Shown here one piece after another: positions 21,231-31,476 of a stretch of 64,000 nt of DNA. The translations under genes and the position numbers were made by a program. Each line of letters starts with the position of its first letter. Position 1 is the stretch's first letter. The notes below the pieces were generated by a model that saw only the letters and a program-made list of their open reading frames with translations, was not told where the DNA came from and did no database searches. The stretch covers positions 28,564,312-28,628,311 of the forward strand of contig CM053336.1 of the NCBI GenBank assembly GCA_028583605.1, in the 5' to 3' direction. Source of the stretch: Dastarcus helophoroides (taxonomy: Eukaryota; Arthropoda; Insecta; Coleoptera; Bothrideridae).

Positions 21231-21713
21231 AATGAAATTGTGTGATCGCTGTGGTAAAACTTATCAGAAATTCTGAATTAAACAGACATATTGTCAGTAT
21301 TCAGAAGAGAAAAAAGATAAAGAAAAACAAATCAATTTTATGCGAAACTTGCGGAATAGTGTTAACAAAAGCTCAACTCAAACGTCATAGTCATAAATGC
21401 TTGGGTAAGTTCCTTTAATTTGTCATTGATACATTTTTCTAAAGTTTAATGCATCTATTTAGAAAATAATCAATCGATCAGTACACATGTGAATAGGACA
21501 CCAGACAAATTGACTTATTCTCAAGACTCAGGTATAAATTTAATATGTATTTCTATTTATTATTGTAATATTCATTTCGTAGGAAGTTCTTCGTCTGAGA
21601 AATCTCGCAAACTTCATCGTCGTCGTCGCACACGTATGGTGAGAAATTGTGAAAAATGTCAAGTTCAAGTTCCTTCTAACAAATGGTCAAATCATATTCG
21701 AACAAACTTGCAT
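21231..21713 (+). pseudogene. polB: Polinton PolB, 5' exons (zinc-finger N-terminus) cut off by the LINE
   Basis: Three exons can be read. 21231-21406 starts with ATG and encodes CDRCGKTY, then (after a one-base frameshift) LNRHIVS and CETCGIVLTKAQLKRHSHKC, a pair of C2H2-like fingers. A donor GGGTAAGT follows. 21463-21531 lies between ATTTAG and GGTATAAA. 21583-21713 starts after TTCGTAG and encodes CEKCQVQVPSNKWSNHIRTN followed by LH. Phases agree across both small introns. The frame is cut at 21713 by the LINE and resumes after the duplicated target site at 26669 with KRNAVLLSNSN. Zinc-finger N-termini are common in Polinton PolB proteins. Confidence 0.7.
21702..21713. repeat. LINE target-site duplication, left copy
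   Basis: ACAAACTTGCAT here and at 26657-26668 flank the Jockey-like LINE exactly. Removing the LINE plus one copy restores the PolB reading frame (…TNLH|KRN…). Confidence 0.92.
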
Positions 21714-22105
21714 CTTTGTCTTTGTCTTCCAATCTCCATATGGGGTCAGGAATATTTTCCTCTTACCCCTTTGTCGCTCTGTTCTGAATAAGAACTTTAA
21801 CACCTCACTTGTTTCTTGCTGCCCTTTTTCCTCTTTAGCGATTTAGACCTTCCGTGTCCTTCTCTCTTGCGTTGCAGATCTTTCTTATCTGCTCGTACCG
21901 TGAGTTACTCTTTTGCCCTTTTTGAGATTTAGACCTTCCATGTCTGCCTCTCATCTGCTGCAGATTTTACTCTCTGCCTTTATCTCTCTTTCTGTAGAAA
22001 CATCCTCTTAATGCGCGTGTGGAGCGACTTGTTTTTCTTTCGCCTACTAGCCATTTGACCTTGCCCTCGGGAAACCACACTAAAACCCGAGGTTAGTAGA
22101 CTTCC
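21714..22105 (-). other. LINE 3' UTR with ACAAAG tail
   Basis: C/T-rich on the plus strand and without ORFs. It ends at the TSD with the minus-strand tail GACAAAGACAAAG, a short simple-repeat tail in place of poly-A. Confidence 0.7.
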
Positions 22106-24784
22106 TTATCTTCTTAAGACCATCCTAGGTCTTTTGACTCTTGGATAATCTTGTGGTTCATAATCCACTACTTCCCTAAGTAGTCGATTTGGGTGTATTT
22201 CAGCTCTATCAAACTCTCTTCTTGCGGCTTTTTTTACCGTTTCTAATATCGTTTCTATTTGTAAATCTTCATGAATTCTTCGGTTGGTTACGAACCAGGG
22301 AGCGTTGGCTATCATTCTTAGCGTTGTGTTTTGTACTGTTTGCAGTATATTCATGTTTGATTTTGCTGTATATCCCCAGCACGCTGCACCATAAGTCATT
22401 ATAGGTTGTATAACTGCTTTGTAAATTAGTCGTTTGTTTCTAAGACTTAGACGGCTTTTTCTGCACAGAAGTGAATAAATTCTTGTCCTTACCATTATTG
22501 CTTTCTTCTTAGCGTGTTCCATATGTTTCCTGAACGTTAGCTTTTTATCTAGAATTATTCCTAGATATTTTGCCTCTTCTGTCCAGGGAATGTCTTCGTT
22601 GAAAATATTTAAATTTTCCTCTGGCTGAGACCTTTTTCTTGTCATATATGTGGCCGTACTTTTGTCCCCATTGACTTCAATACGCCATTTTTCAAACCAT
22701 TCTTCCATTTGATTAAGTGCTTCTTGCAATCTTCTAACTATTATTTCTTGTCTTGTGTGTCTTGCTAAAATCGCTGTATCATCCGCATACAGCGCTATCT
22801 TTACTCCATTTGGTTTGGGAATGTCATGCATATATATGTTAAATAGAGTGAGGCCTAGAACCGAACCTTGCGGAACCCCAGCTCTTATTCTTCTTTCTTC
22901 TGTTATTATTCCGTCCAATTTTACCTCGAATTTCCTATTCTCTAAATAGGATTGTATTATCCTTGTTAATTTGGGATTGATATTTGCTCTATGCATTTTA
23001 TATACTAGTCCATTGTGCCAAACTTTGTCAAAAGCCTTGGCAACATCTAAACAGACCTACCCCGTGGACTGTTTATTGTTTAATCCTTGTGCGACTTCTT
23101 CGACCAACCTCAACGCCTGTTGTGTGGTGCTGTGTTCCGGTTTAAATCCAAATTGTTCTTCCGGTATTACCTCTAATCTTTCTAATTCTTCTTGCAATCT
23201 TGAGCAGATTATTTTTTCTGCCACTTTACCTATGGCTGGGAGAAGACTTATCGGTCTTTGATTTTGTGGATACGTTGGGTCTTTTCCCGGCTTTGGAATC
23301 ATCACCACCTGTGCGAATTTCCATATGCTGGGAAAATGTTCCATTTTTATTATCGTGTTGATAATTTTCCTGATTTTTTCAATCTCCGCTTCCGGGAGAT
23401 TTTTTATGGCCAGGTTGGAGATTTGATCTCTTCCTGGTGCTTTTTTCTTCGCCATATTCTTGATTATTGACTTAATTTCTTCCACATTTGTTTCTCTTAC
23501 TGGTTCTCCTTCCTCATTTGCTACTGCCTTTTGTCTCAGGAGTCTGTTTACTTGTGTTATTTGTTCATCGTTATAATTTCTGTAGCTAGGCTGGCATTGT
23601 TCCTCCAAGTGGTTAGCCAGAGCTTCTGCCTTTTCTTCCGGAGTATACACAGTTCCTCTTGGGGTGTGCATACAGGGAGTTTGTGTTCTTTCCCTTTTTA
23701 AAATTTTATGTAGTTGCCAGAGAGAATTATCTTGCACTGTTACTTCTTCTAGCTTTCTGTCCCATTCTGCATTTCTCTGCTGCTCTAAGGCCAGCCTCAA
23801 TGCAGTCTGTGCTCTGTTCATATTCCTTTTATCTCGAGGATCAAGGGTCCTGTGATATTTTTTCTTTAGCTTGTTTTTCTCTCTTGCTAGTTCTTTGATA
23901 TAGCGATTATTTTTTCTATAATCCCGTCTTTCCTCGTACGTCGCCACACTGATGGCATTCAGAATATTTTCTTGTATCTTTCTGACGCTTCTTTCCAATT
24001 CGTTGACATTTGAAATCTCCTCCATTAATGTCGGATTTTCTTCCAGATGCCTTTTGTATCTTTGCCAGTTAGTTCTTTTAACTAACTGTTGTTCTTCCAA
24101 TAAGCCTTCTTCTCCTATTTGTATATATATCGGGTTATGATCTGAACTTAGTTCAGATTTCGTATATATCTCCATATTTCTAGTTATATTCTTAAAAATT
24201 CCTATATCCAGTATATCAGGACGTCCTATATGGCCATAATGTGTTGGTTCTCTAGGAGCCAAAACACCTATGTCATTTTCAGTGACGTATCTTTCCAGTG
24301 CTGTGCCTTTAGTATTTCTCACCCTGCAATTCCATTGCGGATGTTTCGCGTTAAAATCTCCTGCGATTAACGTTTCTTCGCTCGCGATGAATATTTTTTC
24401 AAAATCTTCTTCGAGAACTGCTTTGTTCGGTGGAATGTATCCCGATGCTATTCTAATTTCTTTATTATCTTTCATTCTAATTGTCACAATATTATACTCT
24501 AAGTGACTTCTTTCCGGCTGATCTGGAGTATAGTGATCTAGGTTTCTTTTAACTAGAATTGCTGTTCCTCCTCCTCTTCTATTTCTATCTGCTCTGTAGA
24601 TTGCATAATTTGGTATTTTCATCTTGTCGCTTCCATTTAATTTAGTTTCGCTTAATAGAAACACGTCTACATTGTGCTCTATTAAAAACTCCTTTAGTTC
24701 TAGTATCTTATTTGTAATCCCGTCGCTGTTCCAGGCTACCACTTTCAGGCAGCTGGGTTTCCTTTTTTGTTGAGAGCTAGTCAT
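22106..24784 (-). pseudogene. LINE ORF2: AP endonuclease and reverse transcriptase, one nonsense codon
   Basis: About 893 codons. The N-terminal EN domain shows VVAWNSDGITNK, FLLSETKL (catalytic Glu), IASGYIPPN, AGDFNAKHPQWNC and SSDHNPI (catalytic His). The RT follows: KKKAPGRDQISNLAIKNLP, MIPKPGKDP, RPISLLPAIGKV and EEQFGFKPEHSTTQQ. Then an in-frame TAG at 23057-23059 stands just before motif A (VCLDVAKAFDKVW). The frame continues with PQGSVLGLTLFNIYMHDIP, YADDTAILA (YADD active site) and the thumb. EN would nick target DNA and RT would copy the LINE RNA there. The TAG cuts the protein before the polymerase active site. Confidence 0.9.
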
Positions 24785-24786
24785 TT

Positions 24787-26233
24787 TTAACCGACTAAAT
24801 TCAACAGTTTTTGCCCCCTCTCCATGAAGTCTTTCACTTCACTTGGTGTTGCTCCTGCACTGTTGAATTGCATTATCATCTCGCATAAGATAATGCTCAT
24901 TTCGGCTTTCTTTCCGGCGCTTTTTTCGGCTTTCTTTCCGGCGCTTTTTTCGGTTTTCTTCGTCTTCTTTTTCTTCGGTTCCTCTTTTTTGACCTTCTTT
25001 GTCAGTTTGTCTTCCGTGACCTGCTGTTTAAGTGGTCCTTTTGTTACGCTTGCGTAGCTTGTTTCGTTGTTTGTCTTCTTTTGAACAGTAATCCTACTGT
25101 TCTTGATTTTTGGTGCTGCGGGATAACCGCGACAGCTCGCTGGGTGAGCTCCATCGCAGTTAACGCATTTCGCTGGCTGCGACTTGGGTTGATCACAGCT
25201 GCGTGAATCATGTTTCTGTCCGCAGATGACGCAGAGCGGATCTGCGTGACAGTTTCTTTGACTGTGCCCAAATTGCTGACAATTGTAGCACTGCCCGACA
25301 TCCTTTCTATTTCTTAGGGCTTCAACTGTGATTTCCAAGCCACAGCATCTGTCCAAGTCGAAGATTTTCTTTTCTTCCCTCTTGACTTCTACGAAGACAA
25401 GAGGCATAATTGTTTGTTCTTTGTCCCTTTTGTGCATCCTTGACACTTTCAGGGGGTTAAATCCTTGTTTCTCTAAGTCCTTCTTGACTTGTTCTTCTTT
25501 GAGGGAGGTGGCTATTCCTCTAATAACCACCTTAAGGCGAGAATGTGTGATACGAGACTTTCCTCTCGTTTAATATTCTCGCTAAGGCACGGTAATCTTC
25601 TACGCGAGCAGGAAAAACCTTTATGCTGTCCCTGATCGCCTTGGCTTTTGTAAATTGTATCTTGCTTAACCTCATAAGCTTCGATACGTTTGCCCAATCT
25701 TCTTGTTTTCTCAAGATAATGGGTGGAATTATCCCATTATCTTGTGCCTTCTCTTGTTTCTCTTGTTTTTTCTTTATGATTATCTTTGCCTTGACAGTGG
25801 CCGTCTCTGAGGCCTCGCTGTCGCTGGCTGTTGTAGTGGTGCTCCTCTTCTTCCTTTTTCTCTTTCTCTCTTGAGAAATAAAAGGATTATCGCTTGTATG
25901 ATCAGTTCCGGTTTCCATATTAGAGGAAGTTTCGCAATCCGTGATTGCTACTTCTACCTCGTCGCTGTTGGCGAGAACTTGATAGTAGTTTTTAACTACA
26001 AGTTTCGCCGCCTGTTCTTTGTCCTTTTCGTTCATTGTCGTCGTTTGTTTTTCCGCTGGCAAACTCACTTCCATGTGAGTCACCGCAGAAGTTTCATTTT
26101 GGCAAGCACTGTTTCTAGAGGTGCTTGGCGCGTCCCTTTTCTTGATATATTTGACAGCCGCCTCAGCTTCAGCAATAATTGCTTCGAGGGTTTCAAGGGG
26201 CATATCCCTATACTTCATACTCGTGGGTTTCAT
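24787..26233 (-). pseudogene. LINE ORF1: Gag-like protein with CCHC knuckles, one frameshift
   Basis: Frame 26233-25532 begins at ATG (KPTSMKYRDMPLETLEAII, a charged, disordered N-terminal half) and reaches YHTFSP, where one base shifts it. Frame 25530-24787 continues VVIRGIATSLKEEQVKKDL, the PRE_C2HC/RRM-like region of Jockey Gags. Three CCHC-type knuckles follow (CYNCQQFGHSQRNC, CVICGQKHDSRSC, CVNCDGAHPASC), then a Lys-rich tail with the repeat EKSAGKKA three times (24900-24960). The stop codon TAA is two bases before the ORF2 ATG, so ORF2 is probably translated by reinitiation or coupling. The role is RNP formation on LINE RNA. Confidence 0.85.
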
Positions 26234-26243
26234 GGTTGGTTAT

Positions 26244-26273
26244 AACGGCCAAAATACAAGTATTTTGGCCGTT
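26244..26273. promoter_or_regulatory. Perfect 14-bp hairpin just upstream of LINE ORF1
   Basis: AACGGCCAAAATAC (26244-26257) and its exact reverse complement (26260-26273) are separated by 2 nt. On the LINE mRNA this hairpin ends 10 nt before the ORF1 start codon. Such a stable stem in the leader should matter for scanning or for RNA recognition by the ORF1 protein, but its role is inferred. Confidence 0.6.
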
Positions 26274-26656
26274 TAACTTCTTCTTTCTTCCTTTTCTTTG
26301 CTAAGATGCCTCTTAGCGTTTTTGTCCTAGATAAACTTAAAAATTCTACCATGCAAAAAGAATCTAATTCATGCAAAGTTAATCTCTATTGTTAGTAATA
26401 CTTATTTACAACTTAATAAGTTGTTGGTCAATGACTGGTAAACAGTCTAGAATTAGTAATGTTAATATGATAAACAACTTACCCCGTAATCGCAGGTATT
26501 AATTAGCTAACAAGCTTTACCGTAGCAACAATAATCCAAGAATCTGGCCGCACACGATAATTAAAACACTTTGGCTAACTTACTTGAGATTTTCTCGCTG
26601 TTGAATATCTCGGGAGAACGCACTTCACTATTCACTCACTGACACTCAACCAATAG

Positions 26657-26668
26657 ACAAACTTGCAT
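26657..26668. repeat. LINE target-site duplication, right copy
   Basis: ACAAACTTGCAT, identical to 21702-21713. Confidence 0.92.
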
Positions 26669-29600
26669 AAGAGAAATGCTGTACTTTTATCTAACTCAAA
26701 TTTAAAATTGTTGCATATCAGTTTTGGTGGGCGAATTCAAACATATATTTATGAAAATCGCGATCCAACATGTGTGATTCCTAAAACCTTCTTAGAAAAT
26801 TCAAAACATATTATTATACCGGAGTTAATCGAAAAACTTAAAAAACATACGAGTTATAAATTTAATTTAGAATTATTTGGAAATTATGTAAAAATGTCAA
26901 AGACGAACGAAGAAGTATCAATAAAATCATTTCAAACTAAAATGCGTGCCGTGTTCAGCAAAAATGAAATTGAAAAATTTCACCATGAAATGTTAGATCA
27001 AATTATAACGAAAATGGATGAATTTCAGGAAAGAAACAGCGGATGGACTTTATTTAACATCATTCATTTAGAGATAAATTTAAATAAATATCAACCGATA
27101 AGAGCGTGCGGTTATATTTCATTACCAAAAGAAATAGAAGAGGAAAAAGCTTGCATTAATGTAAAGAATAATGATATTTATTGTTTTAAATGGGCTTTAA
27201 TTTCTGCAATGGATACTGATGTATGTGTAAAACAAAATAAGATGTCATCTTATAATATTGGAGACATTACGGAAGATATTATTATATTGCAAAACAATAA
27301 AGTTTTAACTTTTATAGGCTTGGAATTTCCGCTAAAGTTATGCGATATTTCATTGCTTGAAAAATTGAATGACTGTATTAGCATTAATGTTTTTGGTTTA
27401 GAAGAAAATTCAGAAAAGATTCATCAATTTGTGGGTCCATTTTATCGAACTATGAGCGAAAAGCAAAATCATGTTAATCTTTTACTCTTGCGGAACTTCA
27501 ATAGTGAATCAGATTCTGGACATTACTTTCATATAAAACATATTTCGAGGCTTTTAAGAAGTCAAATGACAAAAAATAAAAGAATGGCCTGTATTTGCAA
27601 TTATTGTTTTCTTATATTTCATGAAAAAAATCAATACGATATTCATCAAATGGATTGCAATAAAACGATTACGTTTATGCCCTCTGAGTCGGATTCCCGT
27701 TTATACTTTAAAGAACATTATAAAAAATTACATGTGCCTTTTGTAGTTTACGCCGACTTTGAATGTTTACTTCGAGAAATTGACACATGTTTACCGAATC
27801 AAACATCAAATTCCTTTACGGTTAATGTTCAACATCACGTTCCGTGTGCGTTTGCATATAATATAGTATGCAGACCTGACGCAAATTACAACAAATTTAA
27901 AATTGATAAAGGAAGTAATTGTGCTCAAGATTTAGTTTTATCGCTTTACAGTGATATTGAATATATTTTTCAAAACGTATTCAAAGATCCCAAACCGATG
28001 AATCCTCCAACTGTTGAAGAGCAAAAAATGCAAAATGATTCTGTTTGTCACATATGCGAAAAGACACTCGGAATTGACAGAGTTGCAGATCACTGTCACA
28101 CTAGCGGTAAATATAGAGGACCTGCGCATAATGATTGTAATTTAAATTATCGAATTCCATCTTTTGTTCCTATATTTTTTCATAATCTATCCAACTACGA
28201 CTGCCATTTGTTTATAAAATTATTGAACTCTTTTGATGGACCCATTAACGTAATTGCCGTAAATAAAGAAAAATATATTTCCGTATCGAAAATTGTTCAT
28301 TTTGATTTTGATAAAAAAGATTCATTACAACTGAGATTTCTTGACTCATATCGATTTATGTCAACAAAGCTTGAAAAATTAGCACAAAATTTAGACTGAT
28401 CACAACTACATTTTGTTAAATCATTTTTCCCGATGAAGAGCGATTTTCCTTGATATCACGAAAAGGAGTATTTCCTTATGAATATGTAAATTCTTGGGAT
28501 AGATTAAATGACTGCGAATTACCTCCGCAATATAAATTTTATAGCAGATTGACAAATCAATCATGTTCTGATGAAGATTACCAACACGCAAAAAATGTAT
28601 GGAAAACATTTAAATGTTCGACATTGTGGGATTATTTAAAAATATATTTGCAATGTGATGTTTTAATTTTAACAGATGTTTTCGAAAATTTTAGAGATGT
28701 TTGTTATAAAATTTACAACTTGACACCCTTGTCACTATTTTACATCTCCGGGATTAACAGGAAGTGCTGTGTTAAAATATACAGATGCTAATTTAGAATT
28801 ATTCACTGACATAAATATGTATAATTTTATAAAAAAAGGTATAAGAGGAGATTTAACTCAATGTTGTAATAGACATTCTATCGCCAATAATAAATATATT
28901 TCAAATTATGATTCAAATAAAGAATCCAATTATCTCATATATTTAGATGTTAACCTGTACGGTTGGGCCATGTGTCAAGCACTTCCGTCGGGGAATTTTA
29001 AGTGGCTTGAGAATGTCAATGAGTTGAATATTATGATGATAAAGGCAGATTCAGATGTCGGATATATATTGGAAGTAGATTTAGAATATCCTCAAAATTT
29101 GCATGATGAACATAATTATTTGCCATTTTGCCCTGAAAATAAATAGCCACCAAATTCTAAAGTCGCGAAATTGTTAACAGATTTAACAGATAAAACTCAT
29201 TATGTGATGCACTGCAGAAATTTACAACAATGTTTACATTTCGGGTTGAAATTAAAAAAAAATACATAGAGTTCTTCAATTTGATCAATCATTTTGGTTA
29301 AAAAAGTATATCGATTTAAATACTCATCATCGTTCATTGTCCAAAAATGAATTTGAAATAGATTTTTATAAAGGAATGAATAATCAACTTTATGGAAAGA
29401 CACTTGAAGATGTATATAAAAGAAAAGATATAAAAATCGTGACAAATTGGGATAGCAAAGGACGTCATTTGGGAGCTCGAGCATTAATTGCTAAACCCAA
29501 CTTTCACAGTGTTACACATTTTACAGAAGACATGGCAGCTATTCAATTGAATCGTACTAAAGTAAAATACGATCAACCCATATACTTAGGCTTTGCTATT

Positions 29601-30095
29601 TTAGAATTATCAAAATGGTTCATGTATGATTTTCATTATAATTATATGTTTCCAAAATACGGTAAAAACTTAATTTTAAATTATATGGATACAGACTCAT
29701 TTATTTACGATGTAAAAACAGATGACTTTTACAAAGATATTGCTCCAGATGTTTTTAAGTTGTTCGATACTTCTAATTATAACGTTAATAATGTGTACAA
29801 TTTACCGATTGTTAATCACAAACAAATTGGTAAATTTAAAGATGAAAATGGAGGAAATATAATGCACGAATTTATAGGTTTAAGATCAAAAATGTATTCT
29901 ATAGACGTAGTTGATAAGAAAATAATTAAAAAGACTAAAGGAATTAAAAAAACTGTAACTGACTATTTAGATATAGAACATTATAGGAAATGTTTATATA
30001 ACAAAAAGTTATTTTACCACAGCATGTTCGTACTGAGATCTAATATCCATGAAATTTATACTCAACCTAAAAGTAGAATTAAAAAACTACAATAG
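26669..30095 (+). pseudogene. polB: Polinton protein-primed family B DNA polymerase, main body
   Basis: Continues the zinc-finger exons interrupted by the LINE. Landmarks: the 3'-5' exonuclease motif VVYADFECLL (about 27745), a Cys/His cluster CHICEKTLGI...DHCHTSGKYRG...HNDCNLNYR (28045-28150), FFHNLSNYDCHLFI (exo II), polymerase motif A YLDVNLYGWAM (about 28940), the NQLYGKTLED motif B region (about 29380), and motif C LILNYMDTDSFIYDV (about 29675) with both catalytic Asp. Lesions: TGA at 28397 followed by a frameshift, a frameshift near 28770, a TAG at 29144 and a frameshift near 29260. It would replicate the element from a protein primer; this copy is dead. Confidence 0.92.
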
Positions 30096-30268
30096 GTTTA
30101 AAATTTATTTTTAGATTAACATTTTAGGATATTTTTATATTATACATACATGTGTGTTAGTGAAGTTATTACAATATGTATGGAATATTAAAATAAACTA
30201 GAGTTAAACATTTTTTGTTTTAATATACGTATAGTTACATAAATTATATTGCAAAAAAATATCTATGT

Positions 30269-30810
30269 TTAAAACATCTTTTCATTATCAAGGAAATATT
30301 TTAAGAAGAAAACATTTTCCAAAGTACAAGTTTTTTCATGAGTGAGGCACCTTATCGTTGTAGGATATTTTCTTTTCAAAACTTTTAAACTGTCACATCC
30401 TATTTCATCCATATTGATCGCTCGAATTTTGTTATTGAGAATTTCTTCCACCCATTTTGTCTTTTCCAATCCCTTTACGTAAACTGTTGTTTTTGGTTTG
30501 ATGTTTTTAATCAAGAAAGATTTTACACTTTTGTATGTTATAGATCCGCAATTCCAAGCCAAATCATGGTAATTATTCTCCAACCATTTAACTTCTTTTT
30601 TTCTTTTTCGATTAAAGTAGAGAAATCATATGGAGGTCTTATAATAAAAGTTTGATATTCGAACATTTTGTACAATACACTTAATTCTTTTAATATGAAA
30701 TTATTATGAATATCTTTAAAACCTTGCACGTCGATGATAATAAAATGTTTTTGATTAAAATCAACCATCGCAAATAGGTTAGGGTTACGAAAGTAACGAC
30801 AACGAAACAC
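30269..30810 (-). pseudogene. Polinton-associated protein of RNase H/exonuclease look, one frameshift
   Basis: Two overlapping minus-strand frames (30810-30538 and 30583-30269) form one protein with a one-base shift in an A/T run near 30590. The start HFIIIDVQGFKD is a strand with a catalytic-type Asp; later PPYDFSTL, then NNYHDLAWNCGSITY, and TVYVKGLEKTKWVEEIL. I recognise this as an uncharacterised protein seen with insect Polinton-like DNA. The ribonuclease H-like fold is my inference from the IIDVQG strand and the spacing of acids. It lies convergent to PolB with a 170-bp AT-rich gap. Confidence 0.5.
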
Positions 30811-31008
30811 TAACCAATCATTTTGCTGATGTCATTATTTATACACGCTAGAATATTAATATTTACATTAGTTTTTTTACATCTCCAGTTATAGGAGTAT
30901 ACTCTATTATTCTATCGTGCAATAATAAGCAAAATGCTGAAGTATAATCTCTGATACTGTCATTGTCGGTTTCAAATTCTATTGTAACGTCTACAGGTCC
31001 GCTTTTAA

Positions 31009-31476
31009 TTATTTCATTTTGATTTGAAATAATTTATAATCTAATGAATTTAATAACGGTCTGGATTTGCCCACGTTATAATAACATTCTTGAAATCTAT
31101 TATACATATAATACAAATCTGCAAAACGATTTTTATCGAATGAGATTTTTAAATTTTCATATGGATAAATTTCTGAATTTAAATAAACTTTAACATTAAC
31201 TAAATTATCAGAGTCAAATTCAGTAGCATTTTGTTTAGGAATATTAAATCTGTGCGTTTGCAAACCGAAAATGATGAATCTAGGTTTTTCTAACTGATTA
31301 CTTGTTTTTATGCGCCATACGTGATTCGTAGCTTTAGGTAAATTGGGATATTCATACAAATCCCAACTTCTAAATGACATCTGTAAAGGTTTTTCATACT
31401 TTGAATAGTTTTATACAATTTAAGCCGTTCGTTATCACTGAGAGTAACGTGAGTCATTTTCCAGAATATTTTAGTA
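31009..31476 (-). pseudogene. Polinton major capsid protein, C-terminal part (separated by the Tigger)
   Basis: The frame 31380-31009 starts SFRSWDLYEYPNLP and contains KTSNQLEKPRFIIFGLQTHR and an acidic jelly-roll-like region, typical of the second half of Polinton capsid proteins. The stretch 31381-31476 encodes the preceding helix in a frame one base off, so a single-base indel near 31383 also breaks it. The remainder of the protein lies at 34120-34696. Confidence 0.8.
31475..31476. repeat. Tigger target-site duplication TA, left
   Basis: TA here and at 34120-34121 flank the Tigger ends exactly, the canonical Tc1/mariner/pogo duplication. Confidence 0.85.

Larger units (their letters stand above)
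21714..26656 (-). mobile_element. Near full-length Jockey-clade LINE, 4.94 kb
   Basis: It is flanked by a perfect 12-bp TSD. On the minus strand the order is 5' UTR (26656-26234), ORF1 (26233-24787), ORF2 (24784-22106) and a 3' UTR (22105-21714) ending not in poly-A but in GACAAAGACAAAG. ORF1 has one frameshift and ORF2 one nonsense codon, so this copy is not autonomous but is fairly young compared with its Polinton host. RT and endonuclease sequence place it near Jockey; it is unrelated to the LINE fragments at 18.8 and 51-52.9 kb. Confidence 0.92.

Noticed and set aside
22189..26245. Several plus-strand frames of 60-124 codons
   Set aside because: All lie antisense to the LINE ORFs and show no independent features.
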